64,000 bases of DNA from CADEEN01 sp963816315. Its GTDB lineage: Bacteria; Pseudomonadota; Gammaproteobacteria; Burkholderiales; Burkholderiaceae_C. Numbering within the stretch: position 1 is the first letter of the stretch; every line of letters starts with the position of its first letter. The notes below the pieces were generated by a model, which was not told where the DNA came from, made no database searches, and saw nothing but the letters and a program-made list of their open reading frames with translations. The position numbers and the translations under genes were made by a program. Below are positions 9,627 to 19,846 of the stretch, one piece after another. The stretch covers positions 248,001 to 312,000 of the forward strand of contig CAWFJZ010000032.1 in assembly GCA_963816315.1 (NCBI GenBank), given 5' to 3'.

Positions 9627-10225
9627 AGCTCCGAAGACGGCCTTGCTACGCGATCGGCTGCACGTTCGACCACGCTCACGGTGTCGCACACAACCCAGTT
9701 GGACCCTACGATGAGCGCCTTCCAGTGTTCCTCTTCGACTTGTTCTTGCAGGACTCTCACTGCCAGCAGCGGACGTAGCTGGTTCCGGAGTCTTCCATGA
9801 CCGTAAGGGGCCCACGCGCCAGCTGCCCATTTCCGCCCGTCAGATGGTTGCGCACCTCTCGGGCTCCCCGTTCAGGAAGTTCAAGGGTCTTCGACCCTCA
9901 AATCGCTGGGTCAGGAGATCGATGGCCACGAGACACCGCATCAGGGCTGGCGGGGGCAGAAGAGAAGTACAGCGCACCTTGCGCGCCCTTGTGCTCGAGA
10001 AGTACGGGGTGGTCTGACAAGAATTCGATCGCACCTGCCTCACCGACTGACACTTCCGATGCCTTGACTTGACCGCATCGCACGTCGAACTTCCTGCGCA
10101 GGTTGCTGCGACTCCGTCGGCGCACTCCGATTCAACAGCAGGTCCGACTTGCCAACCAGGTGTGCGCAGACAAGTCGTGGCTCCAAGTCCTCATAGACCG
10201 CTGATGCGAGCGCCTCAATATCCAT
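9624..10225 (-). pseudogene. Unrecognised, frame-disrupted reading frame of atypical composition
   Basis: Reading minus from ATG 10225 (MDIEALASAVYEDLEPRLVC), coding-looking stretches continue through several frames: AGAIEFLSDHPVLLEHKGAQ, then IDLLTQRFEGRRPLNFLNGE, then QVEEEHWKALIVGSNWVVCD, ending at 9624 in an ATGA overlap with the ketoreductase. At least two or three frame changes are needed. Roughly 70% of third positions are G/C in the first 40 codons, clearly below the neighbours. I do not recognise the protein. It is either a foreign gene inserted into the pigment operon and now decayed, or a real gene seen through assembly errors. Confidence 0.4.
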
Positions 10226-10230
10226 CACGG

Positions 10231-10674
10231 TTAGAGTGGATTCAGCAGCACCGTGGCGCGGCCTTGCACCAGCGTGTGCTGTTGCTCGTCGCGCAAGGTG
10301 AACTGGTACATCGCCTGCCCGCGCGTCGCCGGCCAAGCGCTCGGCATGCACGAACAGCGGGCCGTCGATCGTGTCCAGGCGTCGGCACGTGCAGCTTGAC
10401 GCCGCGCACGCTCGCCAGGCGCCCGCCTTGCGGCGGCGCATTGGCGGCGGCCGTCATCGCACCATGCAGCGCCATCGCCTGCGCGGCGTACTCGATGGCG
10501 TTGCAACTGAGCAGGCCGCTCGCGCTGCGCAGCGGGTTGTCGGTCGCGCGGTGGCTCGTCGTGCTGCACAGCACATGCGTGTCGGACGACTCGTGCAGCG
10601 CGTGCAGCAAACACATCGTGCCGCTGTGCGGCACGCGCGCGGCGATCTCGGCGGCGTTGAGCAAGGTCTTACAT
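10231..10674 (-). CDS. 3-hydroxyacyl-ACP dehydratase, hotdog fold
   Basis: About 147 aa reconstructed from three frames. The opening LLNAAEIAARVPHSGTMCLL, then CNAIEYAAQAMALHGAM and VRGVKLHVP, followed by DGPLFVHAERLAGDARA, then YQFTLRDEQQHTLVQGRATV, form a complete aryl-polyene-type hotdog dehydratase. An ATG at 10674 overlapping the upstream stop (TGATG) runs at once into TAA; a single extra base there would restore MKTLLNAAEI, so this is the likely true start, with TTG 10664 as the in-frame alternative. Further frame changes lie near 10390 and 10330. It should remove water to give the double bonds of the polyene. Confidence 0.75.
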
Positions 10675-11461
10675 CACGCGATGTGAATGGCCAGCGTCGA
10701 GCCGGGCGAGCCTTCGATCACGACATCGCTCGGCGTGCTGGCGATCAGCGCTTGCAGCAGCGGCAGCGCGCGCGCCGCAGGGATGCCGACGCGCAGCGCT
10801 TCGAATGCGGCATCGGTGCAGCGCGTGATCGGCGCGTCGCCGCTTGTCATCTCAATGCGCAACGCGCGGCCACTCGACGACTCGGGCGCCAGCACCAGCG
10901 CCACGGCCATCACGTCATCGACCGGCCGCAGCGCGTGCAGCGGCTCGGGGTACGGCACGTCGCAGGCGACGAGCAGCACCGGCGCTTGCGTGCCTGCACC
11001 TGCACGGCGGCTTCGAGCAAACCCGCCGCAAAACTCGCGTCGAACGCGGCCAGGCTCGTCGAGGGCTGACGGCTTTGCGCGGCGATATGCCAGTAGCCGG
11101 CCGCGGCGTTGTGCACCGAGTTCGTGAAGCGCGTCGGCGACACCATGCGCTCCGTCGTTGCCAGCGCTTCGCACAGCAGGTGGCAGTTCAGCGGGTCGCC
11201 GGTCGAGGACGTGAAGACGGTCGGCAGCGCGCTCGCGTCGAGTCCGCTGGCGGCGAGCGCTTCGTCGGCCACCGCGATCGAGGCTTTGATGACGTTGCCG
11301 GCGCGGCGGCGCTCGGCCGGCGGCAGCCGCTGCGGCGACGGAATCACGGTCGGCACGCGTTGCCATACCGCAGGTTCGCGCAGCAGCGTCTGCGCGCTCG
11401 GCCAATCGGGCAATGCCGGGCCGAGCACGCCGACGCCGATGACCTTCACTGTCGTCGTCAT
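10674..11461 (-). CDS. Beta-ketoacyl synthase chain-length-factor-like protein (second copy)
   Basis: About 262 aa. Blocks RLPPAERRRAGNVIKASIAV, then SPTRFTNSVHNAAAGYWHIA and STSLAAFDASFAAGLLEAAV match the ketosynthase partner family. The frame changes near 10990, after which LLVACDVPYPEPLHALRP and the C-terminus follow in another frame. As in the copy at 4495-5301, there is no active-site cysteine. The start at 11461 overlaps the ketosynthase stop by ATGA. The two copies differ clearly in sequence, so the duplication is old and each probably works with its adjacent ketosynthase. Confidence 0.8.
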
Positions 11462-12642
11462 GTTGCCGCGCCAAAGACGAGGCAGGCGTTGCTGCCGCCG
11501 AAGCCGAACGAATTGCTGGCGACGACGCGCACAGTTTGTTGCCGCGTCTGGCGCAGGTAGTTCGCTTTCAGCGCCGGGTCGGGCGTGCGCCCATTCAACC
11601 CCGCCGGCATCACGCCATGCGTCAACGCCAACATGCCGATCGCCGCTTCGACGCCGCCGGCCGCGCCGAGCGTGTGCCCCGTGTGGCCCTTGGTGCTGCT
11701 GCACGGCAGGTCATGGCCGAAGACGGTGCCGACGGCGATGTCTTCGGCAGCGTCGTTGCCCGGCGTGCCGGTGCCGTGCAGGTTGAGGTAGTCCACGTCG
11801 CCGGGTTGCAGCCGCGCTTGCACGAGCGCGGCGCGCATCGCCTGCACGGCGCCCGCGCCCTCGGGGTGCGGGCTGCTCATGTGGTGGCCGTCGCTGCTCT
11901 CGCCGGCGCCGAGCAACCAGGCTTGCGGTTGCGCGCAGTCGCGTTCGAGCAGCGCGAAGGCTGCGGCTTCGCCGATCGACAGGCCGTTGCGCTCGGCGTC
12001 CCACGGCCGGCAGATCTGCGGCGACAGCAGTTCGAGCGACGCAAAGCCGTACAGCGTCGTCATGCACAGGCTGTCCACGCCGCCGACGACCGCGGCATCG
12101 ACGATGCCGGCGTCGATCATGCGCGCGGCGGCCGCAAAGACTTTCGCGCTCGACGAGCACGCTGTGGAAACGACATACGCCGGCCCTTGCAAGCCGAGCG
12201 CCGCGCGCACGTAAGCCGAGACCGAGTAGGTGTTGTGCGTGTGGCCGTAGTGCAGCCACGCCGGCAGCGCGCCGCTCGTGGCATCACGCTCGCGGTACGC
12301 GACTTCGGTTTGCAAAATGCCCGCGGTGCTGGTGCCGAGAAAGACGCCGACGCGATGTGCGCCCCAACGCGCGGCAGCGCTGCGCACGGCATCGCCGAAA
12401 CCATCCGCGCGCAGGCCGAGTTCGGCCAGTCGGTTGTTGCGGCAATCGAAGCTCGCCAGCTCGCCGGTCAGTGCGAGCGTGTCGGCTTCATCGACGACGC
12501 CGAGCCAGGTGTCGAGCTTCGCCGTTTCGAACGGCCGCGCGGCAAGACCGGTGCGATCCGCCTTCAACGCCGCCAGCGTTGCATCACGGCCGTGGCCGAG
12601 CGCGCTGACCAGCGTGTAGTGCGAAACAGCGAGTGGTGTCAC
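11458..12642 (-). CDS. Beta-ketoacyl-ACP synthase, aryl-polyene type (second copy)
   Basis: 394 aa from GTG 12642, which overlaps the methyltransferase stop (GTGA). Catalytic motifs are intact: VVSTACSSSAKVF (Cys near 162), LNLHGTGTPGND and KGHTGHTLGAAGG. The closing VVASNSFGFGGSNACLVFG is typical. The upstream open frame to 12813 is not convincing as coding. It has the same length as the first copy but a distinct sequence, matching the two ketosynthase genes usually found in aryl-polyene clusters, where one is thought to act in initiation or early elongation and the other in later elongation. Which is which cannot be told here. Confidence 0.87.
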   Translation of the reverse strand: MTPLAVSHYTLVSALGHGRDATLAALKADRTGLAARPFETAKLDTWLGVVDEADTLALTGELASFDCRNNRLAELGLRADGFGDAVRSAAARWGAHRVGVFLGTSTAGILQTEVAYRERDATSGALPAWLHYGHTHNTYSVSAYVRAALGLQGPAYVVSTACSSSAKVFAAAARMIDAGIVDAAVVGGVDSLCMTTLYGFASLELLSPQICRPWDAERNGLSIGEAAAFALLERDCAQPQAWLLGAGESSDGHHMSSPHPEGAGAVQAMRAALVQARLQPGDVDYLNLHGTGTPGNDAAEDIAVGTVFGHDLPCSSTKGHTGHTLGAAGGVEAAIGMLALTHGVMPAGLNGRTPDPALKANYLRQTRQQTVRVVASNSFGFGGSNACLVFGAAT

Positions 12643-13406
12643 TTCAAATCCGCAACCAGCAACACATTCGCAAACGGCGTGCCCCGGCTCATCGGCACGC
12701 TGTGCACTTCGAAGCCGAGGCTTTGCAGTTGCGCCTTCCAATCGGCCAGCGTGCGGCCCCAGGTCGGCGCTGCGCCGTAGCCGCGCACGGTGGTGACCAC
12801 CCGATCGACCCATTGGCTGATCGCAAAGGCGCGCCGATCGGCGGCGTCGCCGACGCGCAGCAACAGGCGCGGCGGCTGGTGGGTGTGGCTGTCTGCCGCG
12901 CCGGCCTGCAAGGCGTCGCGAACCCGCTGCAGCAACGCGTCTTGCGCCGCGATATCGACGTAGTGCAGCACGTCGAGGATGACGACGAGGTCACAAGCCG
13001 GCAGTGCGGCGTCGCGCATGTCGGCGCAGACCAGGCGCGGCGCAAACGGCAACGCGGCCAGCGCGCGCTCGCCGCGGCCAACCTCGCGCTGCGTCAGCTC
13101 GATGCCGGTGTAGCTGCGCGCGGAAGGCGCTGCCGCCCAGGCCGCCGGCCAGCGGCCTGCCCGCTGCGCTTCTTCGCACGCATGCAGCAGGCTCGCCATC
13201 AGGCCTTGGCCGCAGCCGATATCGACTACGCGCGCGCGCGCCGGCAGGTCGCCGCGTTCGAGCATGCCGCGGAACACCGGGTCGCGGCCGAGTTTGCCGC
13301 GCGCCCAGTACCAGGCAAAGCGGCCCGAGACTTTGTACGGCATCTGCGCAGCGTCGATCAGCGTGCGCCACGCGGTCTGAGTGTGCGACAGGGCAGGCGA
13401 GTTCAT
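12639..13406 (-). CDS. SAM-dependent methyltransferase
   Basis: 255 aa, class I Rossmann methyltransferase. The SAM-binding motif is VVDIGCGQGLMASLL (near residue 65), with the acidic ribose-binding residue in YTGIELTQREV and the post-II region LVVILDVLHYVD. Aryl-polyene clusters carry a methyltransferase that alkylates the aryl head, and this gene is the best candidate in the cluster. It is flanked by 4-base overlaps on both sides (ATGA with the deacetylase end, GTGA with the ketosynthase start), so it is likely part of one long coupled transcript. Confidence 0.82.
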   Translation of the reverse strand: MNSPALSHTQTAWRTLIDAAQMPYKVSGRFAWYWARGKLGRDPVFRGMLERGDLPARARVVDIGCGQGLMASLLHACEEAQRAGRWPAAWAAAPSARSYTGIELTQREVGRGERALAALPFAPRLVCADMRDAALPACDLVVILDVLHYVDIAAQDALLQRVRDALQAGAADSHTHQPPRLLLRVGDAADRRAFAISQWVDRVVTTVRGYGAAPTWGRTLADWKAQLQSLGFEVHSVPMSRGTPFANVLLVADLK

Positions 13407-14218
13407 CGAACGCGATTGTCGCCGCGCGGCGGCACGGCGGCGGCCAGCGTCACCGCCTTCAGGCCTTGCGCCTGCAATACCGCCAGCAGCTGCGGCAGGA
13501 CGTGCAGCACGACGGGCTTGCCTTCGGCGCTGCGCTGCGCGTGGCCATCGTGCAGCAGCAGGATGTCGCCGGCGGCCAGGCCGCGTGTCAGGCGAGAGAG
13601 CACACGTTCAGGATCGCGTTCGCGCGTGTCGAAGCCGCGCCGCGTCCAGCTCACCAGGTGCAGGCCGAGGCGGTGCAGGACGGGGTCGAGCAGCGGGCTG
13701 CGCAAACCGGCCGGCGCGCGAAAGCAATGCGGCGCCACGCCGGTGATGTCGGCCAGCAGCGCCTGCGCATCGCCGATCTCGCGTGCCAATCCGCGCGGGC
13801 CCATCAGCGAGAAGTGGTGGCGGTGGTGGTGGCTGTGGTTCTGCACGCTGTGGCCGGCTTCGACGATGCGCCGCGTCAAGGCAGCGTTCTCGCGCGCGCG
13901 CTCGGCGATGCAGAAGAAGGTGGCGCGCGCGCCGTGCGCGGCGAGCATGCCGAGCACCGCCGGCGTGACGCGCGGGTCGGGGCCGTCGTCGATCGTGATC
14001 GCCACTTCGTTGCGCGCGCGCGAAGCCTCGGGCAAGCGCAGCAGGTTCGGCCCGAGCACGGTGCTGCGCGGCCACAGGCCGGCGGCCGTCAGCGCCGCGT
14101 GGTTGAGCGCCACCGCGCCGAGCGCCCACGGCCACGCGCCGGGTACGAGCAGCGACGCGGCGGCCAGGCCGTGCACGCCGATGCTGGCCTGGATCAGCGG
14201 CGGCTTGGGCCAAGTCAC
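13403..14218 (-). CDS. Polysaccharide deacetylase (NodB homology domain)
   Basis: 271 aa from GTG 14218, overlapping the exporter stop (GTGA); the longer open frame upstream belongs to the exporter read in another frame. Two hydrophobic N-terminal segments (ASIGVHGLAAASLLVPGAWP) precede the NodB domain. Motif 1 is ITIDDGPDP with the metal-binding/catalytic aspartates, and motif 2 is NHSHHH. The C-terminal segment DILLLHDGH supplies the late catalytic histidine. The active site therefore looks complete. The substrate is unknown; within a pigment cluster it may deacetylate the sugar that carries the polyene. Confidence 0.83.
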   Translation of the reverse strand: MTWPKPPLIQASIGVHGLAAASLLVPGAWPWALGAVALNHAALTAAGLWPRSTVLGPNLLRLPEASRARNEVAITIDDGPDPRVTPAVLGMLAAHGARATFFCIAERARENAALTRRIVEAGHSVQNHSHHHRHHFSLMGPRGLAREIGDAQALLADITGVAPHCFRAPAGLRSPLLDPVLHRLGLHLVSWTRRGFDTRERDPERVLSRLTRGLAAGDILLLHDGHAQRSAEGKPVVLHVLPQLLAVLQAQGLKAVTLAAAVPPRGDNRVR

Positions 14219-16682
14219 GTCGGCCCCTCGCTCGACGAGTACGTCGAACGATCCCCCGAGGGGATGGCGGGCCGGCTTGGGAGCGGCCCGGCGCTCGGCC
14301 CGCCAGCCACGCGTGGCCTCACGCGCACGAAGGCCGCGGACAACAACAGCGCCAGCAACGCCCCCGGCGCAACGACGACACCGATCGCCGCCAGCGCCGG
14401 GATGTTCGACAGCGCGATCAAGCCGAACGAGGCCACGGTGGTCAGGTTGGCCAGCAGCAGCGAGGCCAGCATCTCGCTGTCGGGAGGCGCGTCCTGTTGT
14501 TGCAGCATGTCGAAGAACAGCGCGTAGTTGCTGCCGACCGCGACGACGAGCAGCAGCCCGACGAGGTGCAGGATGCCGAGCTGCACACCGGCCAGCGCCA
14601 GCCCGCCCATCGTCAGCAGCACGGCGAGCAGCAGCGGCTGGCACACCGCGAGCAAGCGCCGCCACGAGCGCAGCGACGCCGCCATCAGCAGCACCACGCC
14701 GAGCGCGCCGAGCAGCGCCTGGCCCTGCGCTTCTTCGAGGTAGTGGCGGTACAGGCGACGCAGCTCGGGGCCGATGTCGAGCACCTGCACGTCGCTGCGC
14801 GCGGCCAGCGCCTTGTGCACGTCGTTGGAGTCCACCGTCGCGCCGTCGGCCGGCACCGGCGCGCCCTGCACCGGCTGCAGCGGCAACAGGCTGGCCACGC
14901 TGCCGTCGGCGCGCTGGACGAGCAGCGCATCGACGATCGTCTTCAAGCCCGCGGCGTGCAGTGCCGGCAATTCGATCGGCGGCAGCGTGCGTGCGGTCTG
15001 CACATCGGCAACGAACGGCGCGAGGCGCGCAGCGCGCAGCGGGCCGTCGGTCGTTGCTTGCGCCAATGCGCTTTGCAGCGCCGCGCTGTCGGGCAGCGCG
15101 GCCTGGCGCGTGCGTTGCGTCGCCAGGCTCGGCAACCAGCGCGTCACGCTGTCGTAGCCGCCGATCACGCCGCGCTCTTGCAGGCTGTCGAGCGTGCGCG
15201 CGACCGACTCGGTGGCTTCGAGCGTGGCTTGCAGGTTCGGCCCCTGCACGACGACGAGCGTGCGCGCATCGCCGGCACTGAGGTCGGCGCGCAGGCTGCT
15301 GTCGAGCGCCAGCGATTCTTTCGACAGCGGAGACAGCGAGCCGAGGTCGCCCCGCCACAGATCGCTGCGCTGCCACAGCAGCAGTGCCGCGGCCACGCCG
15401 AGCACCACCAACGGCCAGCGCCACGGCGGCATTGCGCGCAGCACCGCGCCGGTGGCACGGCCGAGCAGCGGCCGAAAGCCGACGCCGGGCGTGCCGTGCG
15501 GCATCAGGATCGGCAGCACGAAGCGTGTGGCGAGCGCCGCGCCGATCAGGCCGGCCAGCGAAAACACGCCCAACTGCGCCAGTCCCGGAAAGCCCGACAG
15601 CACCAGCGCCGCAAAGCCGCAGACCGACGTCAGCAGGCCCAGGCGCACAGTAGGCCAGCCGCTGCGCCGCCATTGCCGCCAGCCGCCTTGTCGCGCCTGC
15701 ACGAGGTAGTAGATCGCGTAATCGACCGCTTCGCCGATGAGCGTCGAGCCGAAGCCGAGCGTCATGCCGTGCACGCTGCCGAAGGCGATGCTGACGGCAG
15801 CGATGCCGACGAGCACGCCGCTGACCACCGGCAGCATCGCCACGAGCAGCGCGCGCGGCGACGCGAACGCCAGCAGCAGCAGGCCGCTGGCCAGGATCGT
15901 GCCGACGATGGCGAGCTTTTTCGATTCGGCCTCGATGCTGCTGCGGCTTTGCACCGCGAACACCGGCGCGCCCGAGACGCGCAGCACGAGGCCGCGCGCG
16001 CGCTGCGGCGCGAAGGCGTCTTCCAGGCTCGCGCAGCGACGTTGCATGCGCATCGATGTCGGCGCCTGTCGCGCGCGTGATCGCCACCATCAGCGCGCGC
16101 TCGCCTTGGCGCGCCACCCAGACGCCGCCTTCGCTCTTCGGCGCGTTCGACGGGATCAGCGCTTCGCCGATGCGTTGTGTCTCGCCCGTCGGGTCGCGGT
16201 CGAGCAGCGGCTTGATCATCTGCCCGGCCGGGGTGCCGAGCAGCGAGACGCTGTCGGCGATGCCGTCGCGCAGGCCGGCTGGCGTGAAGCGCTGCGCATT
16301 GATCGCGGGGCTCAGCTGGTAGCGGCGCTCGAACAGCCATTGGCCGACGCTGGCCCAGTCGCTGGTCTCGCCGTTCTGCACCTGCTCGAAACGGCCGCTA
16401 CTGCGCATCGCCGCCGCCAGTTCGCGCGAGGCCGTGGCGCGCGAGGCCGCATCGCTGCCTTCGATGCCGACCAGCAGCGTGCGCGCGACGAGGCCGCTTT
16501 CGATCTGCTCGATCAGCACGCGCTGGCGCGCGTCGGGCTGCGCCGGCAAGAAGGCCGAGAGGTCGGCGTTGAAGTTCGTGCGTGTGATCTGCCAGACGCA
16601 CAGCAGCACCGCGGCCAGCCACAGCGCGAGCACGACGGCGCGGCCGCGCGGCGCCGAGGTCGTCCGACGGCAGCGCCGTCAC
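14215..16682 (-). CDS. MMPL/RND-type exporter
   Basis: About 820 aa with two blocks of transmembrane helices. It starts at GTG 16682 (GTGA with the LolA-like stop); the frame changes near 16645 to reach LALWLAAVLLCVWQITRTNF and again near 16050 before SKKLAIVGTILASGLLLLAF. A large periplasmic loop follows each first helix. Conserved blocks include GSTLIGEAVDYAIYYLVQ and GSNYALFFDMLQQ, equivalents of the proton-relay helices. Exporters of this type occur in aryl-polyene clusters and probably move the lipid-linked pigment from the inner membrane. The last ~30 codons overlap a copy of a repeated intergenic element (14276-14293). Confidence 0.83.
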
Positions 16683-17288
16683 GGCGTCTTCATCGGTTCG
16701 AGCGGCTCGATCGTCATGCGCGAGCTGTCGCCGCCCGACAACCAGAGGCTGACGACGCGCATGTCGCCGCGCTGGCCCTCGATCGCCACCTCGCGCACCT
16801 GCGCGCCGAGCGCACGGTCACGCGGCACCAGCGTCAGCTTCCAGCCCTGCGCATTGCCGGCCACCGCGGTGGTGAAGTACTTCTGCAGCGCCACCGCGTC
16901 GCCGGTCAGCGTGCCGCGCATCGCCTCGACCAACGCCGTCAGCTCGGGCACCGCATCGAGCGTCATCTGCCGGCTGCGTCCGCCGCGCTTCAAGGTCATG
17001 ACGTTGCCCTGCACCGCCATCGACTCCTCGCGCGGCCGCAGCGTGTGGCGCGCGAACGCATCGGGCGCGGTGAACGACAGCGTGCCGCTGGAGAACAACG
17101 GGCCGTCGATGCCGGAGACCAGGCGCGTTTCTTCGAAGCGCGCTTCGCCGCTCTTGCGCTAGCGCGAGCAGCGCCGCGAGTGCGGTCAGGTCGAACGTGT
17201 CGGCGGCAGCGACGGCTGGGCGCGCAACGAGCGCAGCGGCCATCACCATCAGCGCGCGGCGAGTGGAGTCAGTGCGCCGCATCTTCAT
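16679..17288 (-). CDS. LolA-like outer-membrane lipoprotein carrier
   Basis: About 202 aa. ATG 17288 gives a signal peptide (RRALMVMAAALVARPAVAAA) and overlaps the acyltransferase stop. After FDLTALAALLALAQ the frame changes near 17160 and continues with LFSSGTLSFTAPDAFARHTL, then MTLKRGGRSRQMTLDAVPEL, with the curved-sheet pattern of LolA/LolB proteins. This subfamily is frequent in aryl-polyene clusters beside the MMPL exporter. By family knowledge it would ferry a hydrophobic cargo across the periplasm; here the cargo is plausibly the lipid-anchored polyene. The frame break is probably an indel. Confidence 0.72.
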
Positions 17289-18207
17289 GCCAGAAGTCAT
17301 GGAAGTTGAACCAGTTGTACGGCGCTTCAACGCACAGCGCTTCGAGCTTGGCGACATAGGCTCGCAGTGCCGCGTGCAAGTTGCGCCTCGCGCCCGGCGG
17401 CATCGGCGGCACGCTCGGTGAAGTCTGCCAGCAGCTCGAACCGCACCTCATAGCGGTTGCCGCCGCGAAACAGCGCCGTCATGAAGAAGACGCGGCGCTT
17501 CAACAGCATCGCCAGCCGCAGCGGGCCCAGGCCGAACGGCGCGTCATCGCCGAGGAAGGGCAGGCGCATCACGTCGCCTGTTCCTTGCCGTCTTGCAGCA
17601 CGCGGTCGCCGAGCATGCCGACCAGGCCGCCGCCGTCGAGCCAGTCGCGGATCGCCAGCGTCGTGCCGGGGTGGCCGATGGTGATGATCTTCAGCGTGTT
17701 GGCCGGCGCCACGGCGGAGAGCACGCGCTGGATGTTCTGCGCGTTGGCCGGGTACATCACCATCGCGATGCGCCGGTTGGCATGCTGCTCGCCGACGGCT
17801 TGCAGCGCTTCGAAACTGCCCAGGTGCGCGCCGAGCATCACCGCGCCGCGGCCTTCGCTGAGCGCCGCGTCGAGCAGCGCGCCGCCGCTGTGCTGCAAGT
17901 CGAACTGCGCGACATGGCCGCGCGCGAAGTAGAGGCGGTCGAGGACGATCGACGCGAAGGTGTGCACATGGCGGTAGCCGTCGGCCCAGCCCGGCTCGCG
18001 GCCGAGGGCGCGGCGCAGGTAGCGGATCGAGTTGCGGCGCGCCGCCGGCGAGAACAGCACGAAGTACGCCGTGATCAGGTGCAGGATCAGCCGCGCGATG
18101 CGCCGGCCGAGCGTGCTCGCCAGCCAGGCCATGAAGCGCAGCAGCCAGACGCTGCCGCGTTCTTCGCGCTCGGCCCAGGTGGCTTTGGTGGGGCGGCTCT
18201 CGGCCAT
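17269..18207 (-). CDS. HtrB/LpxL-like lipid acyltransferase
   Basis: About 312 aa in three frames. The N-terminal part (from ATG 18207) has a membrane segment (RLILHLITAYFVLFSP) and the acyltransferase block MLGAHLGSFEAL, equivalent to HX4(D/E). After GDRVLQDGKEQ the frame changes near 17575 (continuing MRLPFLGDDAPFGLGPLRLA) and again near 17395, ending with LCVEAPYNWFNFHDFW, a C-terminus typical of aryl-polyene cluster acyltransferases. It belongs to the lipid A acyltransferase superfamily and is a good candidate for attaching the polyene acyl chain to its lipid carrier. Confidence 0.78.
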
Positions 18208-18222
18208 CGTGGTTGTTGTTCT

Positions 18223-19846
18223 TCATTTCAGCGGCGAGAGTTGACCGCGCGCGACGGTGGTGTCGCCGCGCTTCAGCTCGAACTGCAAGACGCTGCCCTG
18301 CGTGGTGACGGCCAGCGCCAGCGTGTCGCCGGGCAGCACCGGGGCGAGGAACTTGGCCTGGTCGATCTGTGCCGGCGTCTGCAAACGCGATTGCAGCGCC
18401 TCCATCACCATCGACAGCAGCACGACGCCGGGCAGCACCGGGTGGCCGGGGAAGTGGCCGGCGAAGCTCGGGTGGTCGTGCGGCACGTGCAGCGTCATGT
18501 TGTCTGCCAGCGTCTGCAAGGCGAACGTGCGCAAGGCGTTCAGCGTCAGCTTGCCGGTGGCCTCGCGCGGCAGCGCGTTCACGTGCACGACCCGCCGCGG
18601 CACGAAGGCGGGTTCGAGGTGTTGGCGCAGAAACTGTGTGATGGCTTGCGCACTCAGCGTCGGCGCAACGACGAACGCCACCGGCCGCACGACCGTGCCC
18701 GGCACCTCGTCGGGCAGCCAGAACGCGCCGTCCTCGACGCCGTCGATGCGGTTCAAATGAAAGTTCAGGTGCGCCAGCGAGCTGCGCTTGCCGGCCACGT
18801 GGATCAGGTCGTTGGCGCGGCCGAGCAGGCCGAACTCGCGGCTGTTGTGCAGCGCGAGGATGTCGGCCAGCGGCGTCGGCTCGAAGACATGGCCGCCGTG
18901 GGCGGAGAAGGTTTCGTCTGCGCTTTGCGTGATGCGCACCTCGCCGAGCGTCGTCCAGGTCTGGCCCTGCGTCGTGCGCCGCGAGGCGAGCTGGCCGGCT
19001 TCGGTGCAGCCGTAGATCTCGATCAGCGGCCCGCCCATCTTCTGCTCGGCGAGTGCGGCGAGCTGCGGCGTCAGCGGCGCGGTGGCGCACAGCAGCAGAT
19101 CGACCGCAGGCAACTCGACGCCCGACAGCAGCAGCGTCTTCAGATGAAACGGCGTCGTCACCAGGGCCCGCGGGCGCGGCACGCGCTGCAAGGCCTGCGC
19201 GACGTCAGCCGGGTAGAACGGCCGGCCGGCGTCGAACGCCGCGCCGCCGAGCAGCGACAGCATGACCGTCGATTCGAAACCGTAGCTGTGCTGCGCCGGC
19301 ACGGTGGCGACGATGGCCACGCCGTGCAGCGACGGCCGCGATGTCATCTGCGCCAGGCGCTCGGCTTCGGAGCCGATGTTCACGGTGAGTGCTCGCCAGT
19401 TCTTGGCATGCGGCTGCGGCGTGCCGGTCGAGCCGCTGGTCAGCAGGCAGACGGCTGTGCGCTCGCTGTCGATCGCCGGCACGGTGGACGCGGGGCGGGA
19501 TGCAGCAGGCCTTGCGCGCAGGTCGATGCGCGGCAGGTCCACCGGCTCATCGTCATCGACCATCGCATACGGCGCGCCGTGCGCTGCGGGCAATTGCTGC
19601 AAGGTCGTCGCCATCGCATTCGGCGGCAGCAGGCTGACGTGGCCGCGCAAAGCTGCGGCCACCAGCGCGAGCGCGAAGTGGTGGCGGTCCTGGCACAGGT
19701 TCACCGCTTGGCCGTGCGCCGGCAACTGCTCGGCGAGCGCGGCCGCGTCGGCGAGGAACTGCCCGGCGCTGATGGCCTGGCCATCGCGCCACGCCAGCGG
19801 CTGCGCGAGATCGCGCGCAGCCAGCAGCGGCAGCGTGCGTGCTCAT
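18223..19846 (-). CDS. Acyl-ligase fused to hotdog dehydratase
   Basis: About 540 aa. The N-terminal two thirds is an AMP-forming ligase: P-loop LLTSGSTGTPQ, IYGCTEAGQL, and the C-terminal lysine loop PREATGKLTLN. The last ~100 residues form a separate FabA/FabZ-like domain beginning HVPHDHPSFAGHFPGHPVLP, which holds the HxxxxFPGxPVxPG motif. Ligase and dehydratase are separate genes in some aryl-polyene clusters; here they are one polypeptide. The start is ATG 19846 (ATGA with the membrane-protein stop) with a frame change within the first ~10 codons near 19830. The ligase probably loads the aryl starter onto the carrier protein. Confidence 0.82.

Noticed and set aside
12633..15281. Very long plus-strand open frame (882 codons)
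   Set aside because: It is antisense to ketosynthase, methyltransferase, deacetylase and exporter genes with clear motifs. Its translation is Arg/Ala-rich with no domain, a usual shadow in high-GC DNA.
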